Source: JAXMAR01 sp046350295 (GTDB lineage: Bacteria > Planctomycetota > Planctomycetia > Gemmatales > Gemmataceae). From it: DNA of 64,000 nucleotides. The notes below the pieces were generated by a model, which made no database searches, had not been told where the DNA came from, and saw only the letters and a program-made list of their open reading frames with translations. The position numbers were made by a program, and so were the translations under genes. The stretch covers positions 98,282 to 162,281 of the forward strand of contig JAXMAR010000013.1 of the NCBI GenBank assembly GCA_046350295.1, written 5' to 3'. Within the stretch, counting starts at the first letter, position 1. Every line of letters begins with the position of its first letter. Of this stretch, positions 8,745 to 17,042 are shown piece by piece.

Positions 8745-10709
8745 TCAGGGCGATACCGGAGCGACGCGCGGCAGGGTTTTCCCGACCGGCCCCCACGGCC
8801 GGGTCGCGATCTCGACTTCGACCAGCGGGGCCGCCTTTTGCAGCGCCCGCAGGCCCGCCTCGCTCACGCCGTCGCCCTCATAGGTGGGATGAAGGGAGAG
8901 CGTCTGCAACTGGGTTAGCCGGGCCAGCTCTTGCACGCCCGCATTGGTCATTTTGGGCCCGGAAATCGCCAGTTTCCGCAACGACCTCAAAGCGGCGATC
9001 TCTTTCAATCCCGCATCGGTGAGTTGGGCGTTGCTCAGGTCGAGCGTGTCGAGGCGCTTCAGACCGGCCAGTTCTTTCAAACCCACTCCGCTCAGTTTCG
9101 CATAGCCGAGGCCCAGCGACTCCAGCTTCGTCAGCCGCGCCAACGCTTTGGTACCGGCCGGAGTCAAATCGGCAAAGCCCAGGTCGAGCTTGCGCAGCTC
9201 CGTCAGGCCGGCCAGCTCTTGCAGCCCGGCGTCGCTCACGTGAGCAGTGTCCAGATTCAACTCCCGCAACTGCTTCAGCGGCGCGAGATGCTTCAGCCCA
9301 GCCGAAGTCACCGCCGTATAGTAAAGGTCCAGCGTCCGCAGCTGGGTCAGCCGCGCGACCTCTTTCAGGCCGGCGTCGCCTATCTTCGTGTCGCGAACGT
9401 TGAGCAGGCGCAGCTCTTTCAACCGACCCAGCTCCGTCATGCCCGCCGCGGTGATTCCGGCATGCGCCAGGTACAGGGCCCGCAGTTCCGTGAGCCCGGT
9501 CAATTCGCGCAAGCCCGCGTCGGTGACGGCGCGGGCGTCGTACAGGCTCAGCGAACGCAAACGCTTCATGCCAGCCAGATGTTTCAAGCCCGCGTCGGTC
9601 ACGTTGGTGAAGTCGAAGTGCAACGTCTCCAGCTCGGTCAAGCCGGCGAGCGCTTCCAGGCCGGTGTCACCCGCCTCCGAGGGGATTTGTGAACTGAAAC
9701 GCAAGGTCCGCAGCCGCTTCAGCCCGGCCAGCTCGCGCAGTCCCGCGTCCGTTGTCACGATCGGAAGCGCGAGCGCTTGCAGTTGCTCGAGGCCGCGCAG
9801 GTCTCTCAGGCCAAGGTCGGTGACGCCGGTAAAACGGAGATCCAACGACTCCAACTGCTGGAGCTTGGCCACCTCCTTCATGCCGGCGTCCGTCACCTTT
9901 GCCGAACAGAGATCCAGGGACCGCAGTCGTCGGATATCGGTGAGCGTCTTCAGTCCGGCATCCGTGACCCCATTTACGCGCAGCGCCCGCAATTGTTCGA
10001 GCTTGACCAGTTCCCGCATCCCCGCGTCGGACACATCGGCGTCCATCAGGTTCAACGCTTGCAGTGATTTCAGTGCGGCCAGCTCCTTCAGGCCCGCGTC
10101 GGTCACGTGCGTGTGGGAAAGGCTGAGCGTTTCCAACAACTTTAGATTGGCCAGCTGCTTCATGTGGCCGTCGCTGATCTTGGTCAGGCCGAGGCTCAAG
10201 GTCGTGAGACGGTCCAGCCGAGCCAGCTCTTTGAGGCTCGCCCCGGTCACGGCGGTACGGTCGAGGTTCAGGGCCTGGAGCCGCTCGAGGCCAGCCAGTT
10301 CCTTCAGGCTCGCGTCGGTCACAAAAGTGGACTCGAGGTTCAGCGCCTGCAAGCGCTTCAGTCGCGCAACTTCCTTCAGGTCCGCGGCGCTCAGCGGGAC
10401 GTTGTTGAGCCACAAACCAAAGGGAACATCCGGCGCGACGAGCGCTTTCAGGGCGCCCCTCGGGAAAACGCGAAAGCGAAACGCGGGCAGGGCATCCGGC
10501 GCCGGCTTTTCCGCGTCGAAGCGCCAATGTTCTTCACCTGGATCGAGTGTGATCCAGCCGAAGTCAGCCCCCGCCTCTTCCCACGCCGCGATGACCGCTG
10601 GCGCCGTCTCGACTTCCGGCTCGCGCGCCTTCGGCGAGCGTTCACCCCGCGGGTGACAGAGTGAGGTTGCGACAACGAGTACCACCGAGGAAAGGAAGTG
10701 GAAGCGCAC
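8745..10709 (-). CDS. Secreted leucine-rich repeat protein
   Basis: A 654-residue exported protein with a short N-terminal signal (FHFLSSVVLVVATSL) and a pre-domain to about residue 95. The rest is about 22 tandem leucine-rich repeats of 23-25 residues with consensus L-x-x-L-x-x-L-x-L-x-x-T-x-V-T-D-A-G-L-K-E-L, the ribonuclease-inhibitor/internalin-like class abundant in planctomycetes. These form a curved solenoid for protein-protein contact; no catalytic domain is visible. The GTG at 10709 is chosen because it directly precedes the hydrophobic signal; an upstream ATG adds no sensible sequence. The pre-domain shares the pattern I-x-x-A-W-x-x-A-G-A with the remnant at 14909, so the two genes are paralogous. 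It converges with the frameshifted oxidoreductase. Confidence 0.85.
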   Translation of the reverse strand: MRFHFLSSVVLVVATSLCHPRGERSPKAREPEVETAPAVIAAWEEAGADFGWITLDPGEEHWRFDAEKPAPDALPAFRFRVFPRGALKALVAPDVPFGLWLNNVPLSAADLKEVARLKRLQALNLESTFVTDASLKELAGLERLQALNLDRTAVTGASLKELARLDRLTTLSLGLTKISDGHMKQLANLKLLETLSLSHTHVTDAGLKELAALKSLQALNLMDADVSDAGMRELVKLEQLRALRVNGVTDAGLKTLTDIRRLRSLDLCSAKVTDAGMKEVAKLQQLESLDLRFTGVTDLGLRDLRGLEQLQALALPIVTTDAGLRELAGLKRLRTLRFSSQIPSEAGDTGLEALAGLTELETLHFDFTNVTDAGLKHLAGMKRLRSLSLYDARAVTDAGLRELTGLTELRALYLAHAGITAAGMTELGRLKELRLLNVRDTKIGDAGLKEVARLTQLRTLDLYYTAVTSAGLKHLAPLKQLRELNLDTAHVSDAGLQELAGLTELRKLDLGFADLTPAGTKALARLTKLESLGLGYAKLSGVGLKELAGLKRLDTLDLSNAQLTDAGLKEIAALRSLRKLAISGPKMTNAGVQELARLTQLQTLSLHPTYEGDGVSEAGLRALQKAAPLVEVEIATRPWGPVGKTLPRVAPVSP

Positions 10710-10872
10710 GGCGTGTCCTTGTGTTGGTCGGAGGGGCGCCGGCGGCACACGATGGCTGCCCGCATATTAGACGGTTTGGGCGTTGAAATGGGCGTAGGTG
10801 CGCGAGATTTTCAGCACGGGCAAGTGTTGTGGCCGAGCGAGCCGAAGCCGCGGATGCTGGGTGACAAGCGAA

Positions 10873-11028
10873 CTACTGACCTTGCTTTTCTGGATGCAGA
10901 TAAACAAACGCTTTCCCCAAGCGCCCGCCATAGTTTCCCGCCGAGACGCGTACCGGACCCGGCGTATCGACGGCCGCCTTGAGCGCCGCTTGCGTCGCCG
11001 TCGCGATGGTCGGCAGGTCCCGCCCGTT
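10873..11028 (-). pseudogene. Detached 3' end of a second ftr copy
   Basis: Reading the minus strand from 11028 gives 51 codons, NGRDLPTIATATQAALKAAV and onward to the stop at 10873, that match the last 51 codons of the intact ftr gene at 11998-12900 in 43 positions by eye, with the stop in the same place. Nucleotide changes are mostly at third positions, so both copies evolved under selection before or after separation. Upstream similarity stops about 15 bases after the stop of the Rpn gene at 11044. There is no start codon or N-terminal part, so this is a displaced fragment. Confidence 0.9.
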
Positions 11029-11043
11029 TCTGAGCCGCCCGAG

Positions 11044-11973
11044 TCAGCTCTTGCCATTCGCATGGCCGCGCGAAATCACCTCCGCGAGGAGACCATCCTG
11101 GATTGTCTTCAATTCCGCCACTGACCGCTTCGCCAGGTCCTCGTTGTCGATCATGCGACCAAGGGCTTTGGCAAGCGATGAGATAACCTCGCACAGGTTC
11201 TGCGCCTGTCCTTCCGACCGTCCTTCCGACCGTCCTTTCGCCTCTCCCTCTTCGATGCCATCGAGCCTTGCGGATAACAGGCGTGATCGCTCGTCGCGTA
11301 CCGCCCTCAGCCGCGCCTCATAGCGTTCGCGCTCCTCTTTGGTCAACATGGTTAACTCCTTCACCGCACGCTGGATGCCAGGCCGCCCCAACGGGCTGGG
11401 CAGCGACGCCGGATCGAGTCGCTCGGCGTTCTTCAAGAAGAAGAGCCATGCGTCCAACGGGTCCGCCAACTCGCCCGTTTGCTTGTCGAACTTGCCTATC
11501 TCCAGAATATGCCCTTCGAAATCGTCGGTGAAGCTCAGTGTGTTGCTGGCGTCGCGGATCGTGAACGCGTGATGATATCCTGGAGACTGGCGGAAGACGG
11601 CGGCGTTCACGAACGCAATCACGATGGTCTTTTTCAATTCCTCGTAGGGCTGCCCCTCGTGGAGTTGGTCCGCGTAGCGCTTCGCCCAGTAATAGAGCAC
11701 CCGCTTGGTGAAGTAGCGATCGGGCGCCATCTCCATCTCGATGTTGAACTGTCGCCCTGATTGATCCTCCGCTTTGATGTCGACAATCGAGAGCTTGTCC
11801 TCTTCGAATTCCTTCTCGTTGTACGGATTGCGCAGCGTGACTCCGACCACGCCGTGGCCGGGCCTCGGCTTCAGGACCGCGTTGATGACGTCGATCAGGC
11901 TCTCGTCGTTCTGCGGCACTCCGAACAACCGCTTGAAGACGAAATCAACCTTCGGGTCGATGCCGAGCATCAT
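11044..11973 (-). CDS. Rpn/PD-(D/E)XK nuclease family protein
   Basis: A 309-residue protein of the Rpn (recombination-promoting nuclease) / PDDEXK_2 family, related to transposase_31 proteins and often mobile. Diagnostic features are the start GIDPKVDFVFKRLFG, the motif DKLSIVDIKAEDQSGRQFNI (D ... D-x-K-like catalytic core with FNIEMEM), the segment RVLYYWAKRYADQLHEGQPY, and the ESL/ELADPLDAWLFFLKNAE helix. The C-terminus carries short direct repeats (KGRSEGRSEGQAQN) typical of the variable tail. It begins 24 bases after the ftr stop and ends 15 bases before a second copy of the ftr 3' end, so it appears to have arrived as an insertion. Whether it is active as a nuclease cannot be told from sequence. 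Confidence 0.88.
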   Translation of the reverse strand: MMLGIDPKVDFVFKRLFGVPQNDESLIDVINAVLKPRPGHGVVGVTLRNPYNEKEFEEDKLSIVDIKAEDQSGRQFNIEMEMAPDRYFTKRVLYYWAKRYADQLHEGQPYEELKKTIVIAFVNAAVFRQSPGYHHAFTIRDASNTLSFTDDFEGHILEIGKFDKQTGELADPLDAWLFFLKNAERLDPASLPSPLGRPGIQRAVKELTMLTKEERERYEARLRAVRDERSRLLSARLDGIEEGEAKGRSEGRSEGQAQNLCEVISSLAKALGRMIDNEDLAKRSVAELKTIQDGLLAEVISRGHANGKS

Positions 11974-11997
11974 GGGCGAGCCTTTCTCGAGCCACGA

Positions 11998-12900
11998 CTA
12001 CTGACTTTGCCTTTTCGGGTGCAGGTACACAAACGCCTTCCCCAGCCGCCCGCCATAGTTCCCCGCCGAGATTCGCACGAGGCCCGGCGTGTCGACCGCC
12101 GCTCGGATCGCCGCTTGCGTCGCCGCCGCGATTGTCGGCAGGTCGCGGCCGTTGATGATGATCTCCTGAATCGACACCACGCCTTCCGGCACGCGCGACT
12201 TCGCGCCGAGCTTCGCGCGCAGCGTCGGGCAGTACGCCTCATACGTGCTCGCCACCGAGAACTTGTACTTGCTCCCCGCCTTCGAGCCGCTCGACGCGAC
12301 CCCGCCCGGAAACGGCAGGATCACTCCCGCAACCTGCGCCGCCGCGTCCCGCCCGCGCTCCGCCGCCAGGAGCGCCGCGTCCGGCGTCGTCCCCATGAAC
12401 CAGAGATTGCCCCCCATCAGGCCATCCCGATAGCCGAAGCGGCGATCGAGGACGAACTCGCCGCTCAGAATCGGAATCACCCAGACGCGCCGGCCGAAGC
12501 GCGTGTCGCGGAACTGGAAACCGTCACCGAAGAAGGCGATCTTGCGGCCCAGCTTGAAGTAGGTCGGCTCATCGAGCACGTTGAAGCAGGCCGCCGTCGG
12601 GCAGGTGAGGACGTTCTGGCTGAGGCGGACCAGCAGCGACCGCTCCAACCGTTGTGCCCGGTCCTTGTGAAAGCGCGGGACGTGAAACTGCACCACCGCT
12701 CCAGGCCGGCCATCGGGCGTGCCGCTGTCCACGTACCGATCCAGCCCCGCCTCGCAATCGCACAGGATGCTGCTCGACGCGTTGCCGGTCACCGCCTGTA
12801 CGGCATGGTCGAGCCAAACGCGATCGCGCGCGGTGATCAGCACCTCGGCGTAGATGCTGCGAAAGGCTTCGGCGTAGGTGTCGTCGATGATGGCGGGCAT
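11998..12900 (-). CDS. ftr: Formylmethanofuran:tetrahydromethanopterin formyltransferase
   Basis: A 300-residue Ftr/FhcD, which moves a formyl group between methanofuran and tetrahydromethanopterin in C1 metabolism (the fhcD subunit of the formyltransferase/hydrolase complex in bacteria). The order of conserved segments matches the family end to end: DDTYAEAF, then ILCDCEAGLDRYV with TPDGRPG, FFGDGFQFRD, VWVIPILSGEFVLD, GGNLWFMG, GVILPFPGGVASSGSK, then SKYKF and EIIINGRDLP, and the final SAGNYGGRLGKAFVYL. The ATG at 12900 is the first before the conserved DDTYAEAF start. Other fhc or mch genes are not in this window, so the pathway genes must lie elsewhere. The adjacent aldo/keto reductase does not belong to the pathway by known biology. 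Confidence 0.93.
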   Translation of the reverse strand: MPAIIDDTYAEAFRSIYAEVLITARDRVWLDHAVQAVTGNASSSILCDCEAGLDRYVDSGTPDGRPGAVVQFHVPRFHKDRAQRLERSLLVRLSQNVLTCPTAACFNVLDEPTYFKLGRKIAFFGDGFQFRDTRFGRRVWVIPILSGEFVLDRRFGYRDGLMGGNLWFMGTTPDAALLAAERGRDAAAQVAGVILPFPGGVASSGSKAGSKYKFSVASTYEAYCPTLRAKLGAKSRVPEGVVSIQEIIINGRDLPTIAAATQAAIRAAVDTPGLVRISAGNYGGRLGKAFVYLHPKRQSQ

Positions 12901-12931
12901 GCGGATCGGCTCGTGGGGGAAGTGGAGAGTC

Positions 12932-13020
12932 TTGCGACGACAAAGGGGACTGTCCCTTTCGCTCGGGCAACACCCGCGCTTTTGGCAGATCGAAAGGGAC
13001 AGTCCCCTTTGTCGTCGCAA
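12932..13020. repeat. Perfect 30-bp inverted repeat
   Basis: Arms 12932-12961 and 12991-13020 are exact reverse complements over 30 bases (left arm begins TTGCGACGACAAAGGGG) with a 29-base spacer. Each arm is itself nearly palindromic around GGGGACTGTCCC. The element fills the gap between ftr and the aldo/keto reductase and looks like a miniature mobile or REP-type element. Confidence 0.95.
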
Positions 13021-13025
13021 GGGTG

Positions 13026-14012
13026 CTATTGCTTCCGCGGCAGCCGCCACCAGACTTCGTCGCAGGCCGCCAGTTCTTCCTTGCTCAGCGTCAGCTTCAC
13101 GGCGGCGAGGCTGTCGTCGAGCTGCTCCGGCTTGCTGGCGCCGACGATGGCGCATGTCACGCCGGGCTGGGCAAGGGCCCAGGCGATGGCGACCTGGGTC
13201 AGCGACTTGCCGGCGGCCGTGAAGCGTTTGTTGAGGTCATCGACGGCGGCGAGCTGGGCGTCGTGCCAGTAGCGGTCACGGTAGAGCTCGCCAGTCTTGC
13301 CGCCGAGGCTGAAGCGCGTCCCGGCGGGCGGCGCGCCGACGCTCTGATACCGCCCGGTGAGGAAGCCACCGGCCAGAGGGTTGTAGACGATAACGCCCAG
13401 CCCCTGATCGCGGCACAGGGGGAGCAGCTCGGCTTCGATGTCGCGATAGAGCATGTTGTAGCGCGGCTGCACGCAGTCGAAGCGGGTCCAGCCGTGCTTG
13501 CCGCTGATGCCGAGCGAGAGGGCGACGAGCCAGGCCGGGTAGTTGGAGCAGCCGAGGTAGCGGACCTTGCCGGAACGGACGAGGTCTTCGAGGGCGCGGA
13601 GCGTCTCCTCGATCGGCGTGTGGGGATCGGGAGAATGGACCTGGTAGAGGTCGATGAAATCGGTCTGGAGCCGGCGCAAGCTGGCGTCGACCGCGTCGAA
13701 GATGTGCCGGCGCGAGAGCCCCTCGTCGTTGGGCTCGTGCCCCACCTTCATGCGGCACTTGGTCGCGAGGACATAGCGCTGCCGCTTCCCCTTCAGCCAC
13801 CGGCCGACGAATTCCTCGGTCCGCCCGGCCGTCTCGGGCGAGGGAGGCACGGGATAGACGTCCGCCGTGTCGATGAAGTTGACGCCATGCTCGGCCGCCT
13901 TGTCCATGATGGCGAACGAGGTCTTCTCGTCGCACTGATGTCCGAAGGTCATGGTACCGAGGCAGATCTCGGTAACTTTGAGGCCGGTGGAGCCGAGGCG
14001 TTTGATTTTCAT
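13026..14012 (-). CDS. Aldo/keto reductase
   Basis: A 328-residue NADPH-dependent aldo/keto reductase of the voltage-gated K+ channel beta-subunit/YajO-like group, reducing aldehydes or ketones in the cytoplasm. The catalytic tetrad can be read directly: D51 and Y53 in FIDTADVY, K85 in LATKC, H126 in YQVHSPDP. The TIM-barrel start RLGSTGLKVTEICLGTMTFG and the coenzyme-binding segment GVIVYNPLAGGFLTGRY are characteristic; VAIAWALAQPGVTCAIVGAS near the C-terminus is the usual nucleotide-binding loop. The start at 14012 matches the family start. It ends 6 bases from the 30-bp inverted repeat. The physiological substrate is unknown. Confidence 0.92.
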   Translation of the reverse strand: MKIKRLGSTGLKVTEICLGTMTFGHQCDEKTSFAIMDKAAEHGVNFIDTADVYPVPPSPETAGRTEEFVGRWLKGKRQRYVLATKCRMKVGHEPNDEGLSRRHIFDAVDASLRRLQTDFIDLYQVHSPDPHTPIEETLRALEDLVRSGKVRYLGCSNYPAWLVALSLGISGKHGWTRFDCVQPRYNMLYRDIEAELLPLCRDQGLGVIVYNPLAGGFLTGRYQSVGAPPAGTRFSLGGKTGELYRDRYWHDAQLAAVDDLNKRFTAAGKSLTQVAIAWALAQPGVTCAIVGASKPEQLDDSLAAVKLTLSKEELAACDEVWWRLPRKQ

Positions 14013-14260
14013 GGCACGCGGGTGGGAGAATGGGCGACGACGCTAATCGTTTTAGAGCCGGCGAGGGTGGAAGGACAGCGGGCGTGAGCGGGCAGGAGGC
14101 TGCGTCCCCGCCCGTGGGGCGCTGTTTTGAAAACCCAGCGAGGTCGGGCCGCGTCGATATGAGGGGGGCTCCCTCGGCGCGCGCCGCGCGAGCCGCCTCA
14201 GTGGCGCCCAAACAGCTGCCGCAATACGGCGAGTTCGACATGGCAAGGTGAGGAGCGCAC

Positions 14261-14860
14261 ATGCTTGGCACAACCTTCATGCTAGCCTGCATTCTTCCAT
14301 GCGCTGGCTGGTCGGCCCCGGCCCCGGGCGATCGGGCGCCGGCCGCCGTGGAGACACTGCTGAAGAAGTACTGCGACAGGCACGGTCTTGAGCGCAAGCA
14401 GCTCGAGTCCTGGGATTCGGCCCTGGCGGCAGAGGGACGTGTGTTTCGCTACAAGCTTGCCGCGGTCGAGGCGAAGGGAAAGGAAGAGGGACTTTCAGAG
14501 CGGTTTGCCTTTGTCTTTGTCGATCCGGGCCCCGGCAATGTGTACGACGTGAAGAGAAGCGCCGGCGGTGAGAAGACCGTGGAGCAGCGAATCTGGGCCA
14601 TCCTGAGACTGATGGGCACGAAGATTGGCAATGACAGGCATGCCGAAGCGGTGATGGCGGACTTGTTTCGCCTCGATGGACTGTTGACCCGGACTCGCCA
14701 GGAGCCTTTCTCCGTGCGGCTGGTACAGGTGCAGACCGGAAAATCCTGGATCGAGCCGGCAAAGACCTACCACGCCGACCATAGCATCGGCGTGCGCCTG
14801 GTCATGACCGTGGATGAGGACGGCTATGTCCTGTCCTTCCGCGTGTGGAACATCCGCTGA
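14261..14860 (+). CDS. Hypothetical secreted protein
   Basis: A 199-residue protein I do not recognise. The first 18 residues (MLGTTFMLACILPCAGW) form a signal peptide, with cleavage probably near WSAPAPG. The mature part is mixed charged and hydrophobic, with a central helix-rich segment (EQRIWAILRLMGTKIGNDRHAEAVMADLF) and a C-terminal half that looks beta-rich (FSVRLVQVQTG, VRLVMTVDEDGYVLSFRVW). No metal-binding or catalytic motif is evident. Codon use is ordinary for the window. It sits alone, followed after 48 bases by the LRR remnant on the same strand. Confidence 0.6.
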   Translation: MLGTTFMLACILPCAGWSAPAPGDRAPAAVETLLKKYCDRHGLERKQLESWDSALAAEGRVFRYKLAAVEAKGKEEGLSERFAFVFVDPGPGNVYDVKRSAGGEKTVEQRIWAILRLMGTKIGNDRHAEAVMADLFRLDGLLTRTRQEPFSVRLVQVQTGKSWIEPAKTYHADHSIGVRLVMTVDEDGYVLSFRVWNIR

Positions 14861-14908
14861 CGCGACGCCAGAGAGGATCCCATCGGCACAAACCTTTGGG
14901 TCGGTCCG

Positions 14909-15346
14909 ATGACTATGCGGAGGACGATGGCGATGGCGATGGCTACGTACGGTACGCCGTATCTCGTGGCGTTTTTTGCCCTACTGGCGAGTTCCCGGCC
15001 GTGCGCCTTCGCAGGAGATGACACGAAAGATGCGGCCAAGCCACTAGCGCCCGAGATTGTCAAGGCGTGGTCCAGGCCGGCGCCAAGCCGGGCTGGATGA
15101 AAGATACGCCTCCCGAACCGCCGGACAGTTACTGGGGGCGCCGGCTTGAAGGACCTGGCGGGACTCAAAAGCCTGCAAGCGCTGAACCTTGGTTCCACGA
15201 CGGTGACCGATGCCGGCTTGAAGGAGTTGGCTGGGATGACGAGCCTCCGCTGGCTGAACCTTCACGGGACGCGCGTGACGGCCGCCGGCATTGCCGCGTT
15301 GCGGAATGAGTTGCCTGCGTGCAAAATCATTTTCCGCGCGGAATAA
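14909..15346 (+). pseudogene. Remnant of a secreted leucine-rich repeat gene
   Basis: The 5' part encodes a signal peptide and the segment LAPEIVKAW typical of LRR pre-domains; the frame then shifts near 15065-15070 to read AGAKPGWMKDTPPEPPDSYW, and back near 15140 to read GLKDLAGLKSLQALNL and two more repeats with T-x-V-T-D-A-G-L-K-E-L before the stop at 15346. Compared with the full gene at 8745 it retains only about 3 of 22 repeats, so it has two frameshifts and probably a large internal deletion. It is most likely non-functional; a short LRR protein produced by errors in the sequence is possible. Confidence 0.65.
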
Positions 15347-15646
15347 GACGCCCGCACCAAGAGCATTACCCCGGCGCCGAGCGTGGCAGCGCCCAAGGCG
15401 AACACGCCGACGTGAGCCGGGTATCTCCAGATCCGGCCGGACGAACGCGAGGACGCCGAGGACCAATCGGTCGCGGAGCCGCTCGCTGGCGGCGTAGTCC
15501 TTGTCGAGCCCTTTTTCTTGCAAGCGACGCTCGACCTCCGGCACGTCAAGCTTGAGATGGGCCAGCTCGCGATGCAACTGCCGCTCATCCTCTACCGCAT
15601 CCGTCGGCGCGGTCGGTTCTTGCGTGGGAAAAGCAACGTTGGTCAA
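15262..15646 (-). pseudogene. Possible small membrane protein, frameshifted
   Basis: From the ATG at 15646 the frame reads a charged, helix-forming segment (EDERQLHRELAHLKLDVPEV, then ERRLQEKGLDKDYAASERLRDR and VLAFVRPDLEIPG). A one-base shift near 15417 then gives a clear transmembrane helix, HVGVFALGAATLGAGVMLLV, followed by a short basic tail. In either single frame the protein makes less sense, so a single-base indel is likely. The 3' end overlaps the LRR remnant antisense. I do not recognise the family, and the gene itself is uncertain. Confidence 0.35.
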
Positions 15647-15688
15647 TCATTGGCCCGGCACAGTCTTGATCGATCAGCCTCCACCTCC

Positions 15689-16885
15689 CTACCGCTTGAT
15701 CGCCGGCGGCACGGGAGCAGTCGCGAACGGCCAATCGGTCGGCGCGTAGCGGATCTCCAGGTGGGGCGTATCGACGCGCCGATTCTTCTCCACCTTGCTC
15801 GTGAAGATCGCGTCGAGGATGCCCGTCGTCAGCAGTGTCCGCTCGATGGGATAGGCGGGATGGCCGGTGTTGATCATCGAGTCGATGGCCCGCAGTAGGT
15901 GGGCGAAGTGGCCGAAGGGATCGGGTTGCTGCAGGTAGAAGTGGGTGGAGAGCGGCTTCTCCTGTCCGCGCACGCGGCAAGCGAAGGTGAAGGCGCCGCC
16001 GTCCCCCTCGTGGACCCAGCCGTTCATCATCGCTAGCGCGGCCTTGAACTTGTCCCGGTACTCGATGAGGAAGACGCCGGCCGAAGGATCCTTCACGGTC
16101 GCCTTGCGATAGTCCCCCGCCGCATGGGCCGGGACGCGCGCGAGGGCGGCCTCGAAGATGTCGCGGGCGAAGACCCCCTTGTCCATCGCGTTCCACATCG
16201 CCTCGCCTTGCAGGCACTGCACGCTCTGTACGCCGACTTCGCCGCCGCGGCGCCGCTCCACCATGCACTGCAAGCCTTCGAGCGCGTGAAAACCGTAGCC
16301 TTCGAACGGGCCGTAGCCGATCGCCACCGCTTCGACGAGATCAGCCTTCGGCGGAATCCGCAATGGAGGCCGGCGCCAGGTGACCGGCACGGACGAGCCG
16401 GCCATGAACGGCACGTGCAATTCGCGGCCGCGATCGTACATCCAGCGCGCGTCGGCCCAGCGTGCCGACAGGTGCTTGTCGCTGAAGACCGGCACGGCGC
16501 GCTTGTGCCGGGCGAACTCGTTGGTCACCTCCTCGAAGAAGCGGCGCCGCGGGTAGAGTCGCTGACCGCGGTCATTGAGCGGGTACGTGCCGTGCTCGCC
16601 GATGCACAGAACGCCGTCGACCGCGACTTCCTTGCGGCCGAGGGTGACGGCGCCGGCGATCGTGTCGTAGAGCGTGAAGCGATGGCGCTTGGCCAAATCC
16701 TTGGCCATGTCATTCTTGGGGAACTGGTCCACATACATGGAGACGACGCGCAGGCGCGGGAACTCCTTGCGGTCGTAGTTGTAGCCTTCGAGGATCTTGC
16801 CGACGATGACGTCGGCGTGCGACCAGCGGCGGTATTCCGTGACGATCGCCGCCACGCGCTTGGGCTCGGCCTTGGCATCGGGCAT
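15689..16885 (-). CDS. Conserved uncharacterised protein, Rossmann-like
   Basis: A 398-residue cytoplasmic protein. The N-terminus RVAAIVTEYRRWSHADVIVG has the strand-loop-helix form of a nucleotide-binding or Gfo/Idh-like fold, followed by VDGVLCIGEHGTYPLNDRGQ, RRRFFEEV, VPVFSDKHLSARWADARWMY, PFMAGSSVPVTWRRPPL and GFHALEGLQCMVERRRGGE, all of which have the look of strongly conserved blocks with charged or His residues (H at GEHG, DKH, FHALE). I associate this pattern with an uncharacterised family seen in planctomycetes and related bacteria, but no reaction is known to me. The ATG at 16885 has GCGGAGGACG upstream; an earlier in-frame start adds only a low-complexity stretch. Confidence 0.72.
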   Translation of the reverse strand: MPDAKAEPKRVAAIVTEYRRWSHADVIVGKILEGYNYDRKEFPRLRVVSMYVDQFPKNDMAKDLAKRHRFTLYDTIAGAVTLGRKEVAVDGVLCIGEHGTYPLNDRGQRLYPRRRFFEEVTNEFARHKRAVPVFSDKHLSARWADARWMYDRGRELHVPFMAGSSVPVTWRRPPLRIPPKADLVEAVAIGYGPFEGYGFHALEGLQCMVERRRGGEVGVQSVQCLQGEAMWNAMDKGVFARDIFEAALARVPAHAAGDYRKATVKDPSAGVFLIEYRDKFKAALAMMNGWVHEGDGGAFTFACRVRGQEKPLSTHFYLQQPDPFGHFAHLLRAIDSMINTGHPAYPIERTLLTTGILDAIFTSKVEKNRRVDTPHLEIRYAPTDWPFATAPVPPAIKR

Positions 16886-17042
16886 CGGTCGTCCTCCGCG
16901 GAACGGGAACCGGCGGGTGTGACTGCGGGGCGGGTTCGGCGACGAAGTCGGCGAAGTCAGTCTACGGAGTGGCAGGCGCGTGGACCGCACATGCGCCGAC
17001 GCTTTTTGGCCGAACGATCGCTTGCGCGATCGTTCTGGTCGT

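Noticed and set aside
17012..17035. Palindrome GAACGATCGC...GCGATCGTTC near the IDO stop
   Set aside because: Good stem but the T run lies on the wrong side for either direction; purpose not supported.
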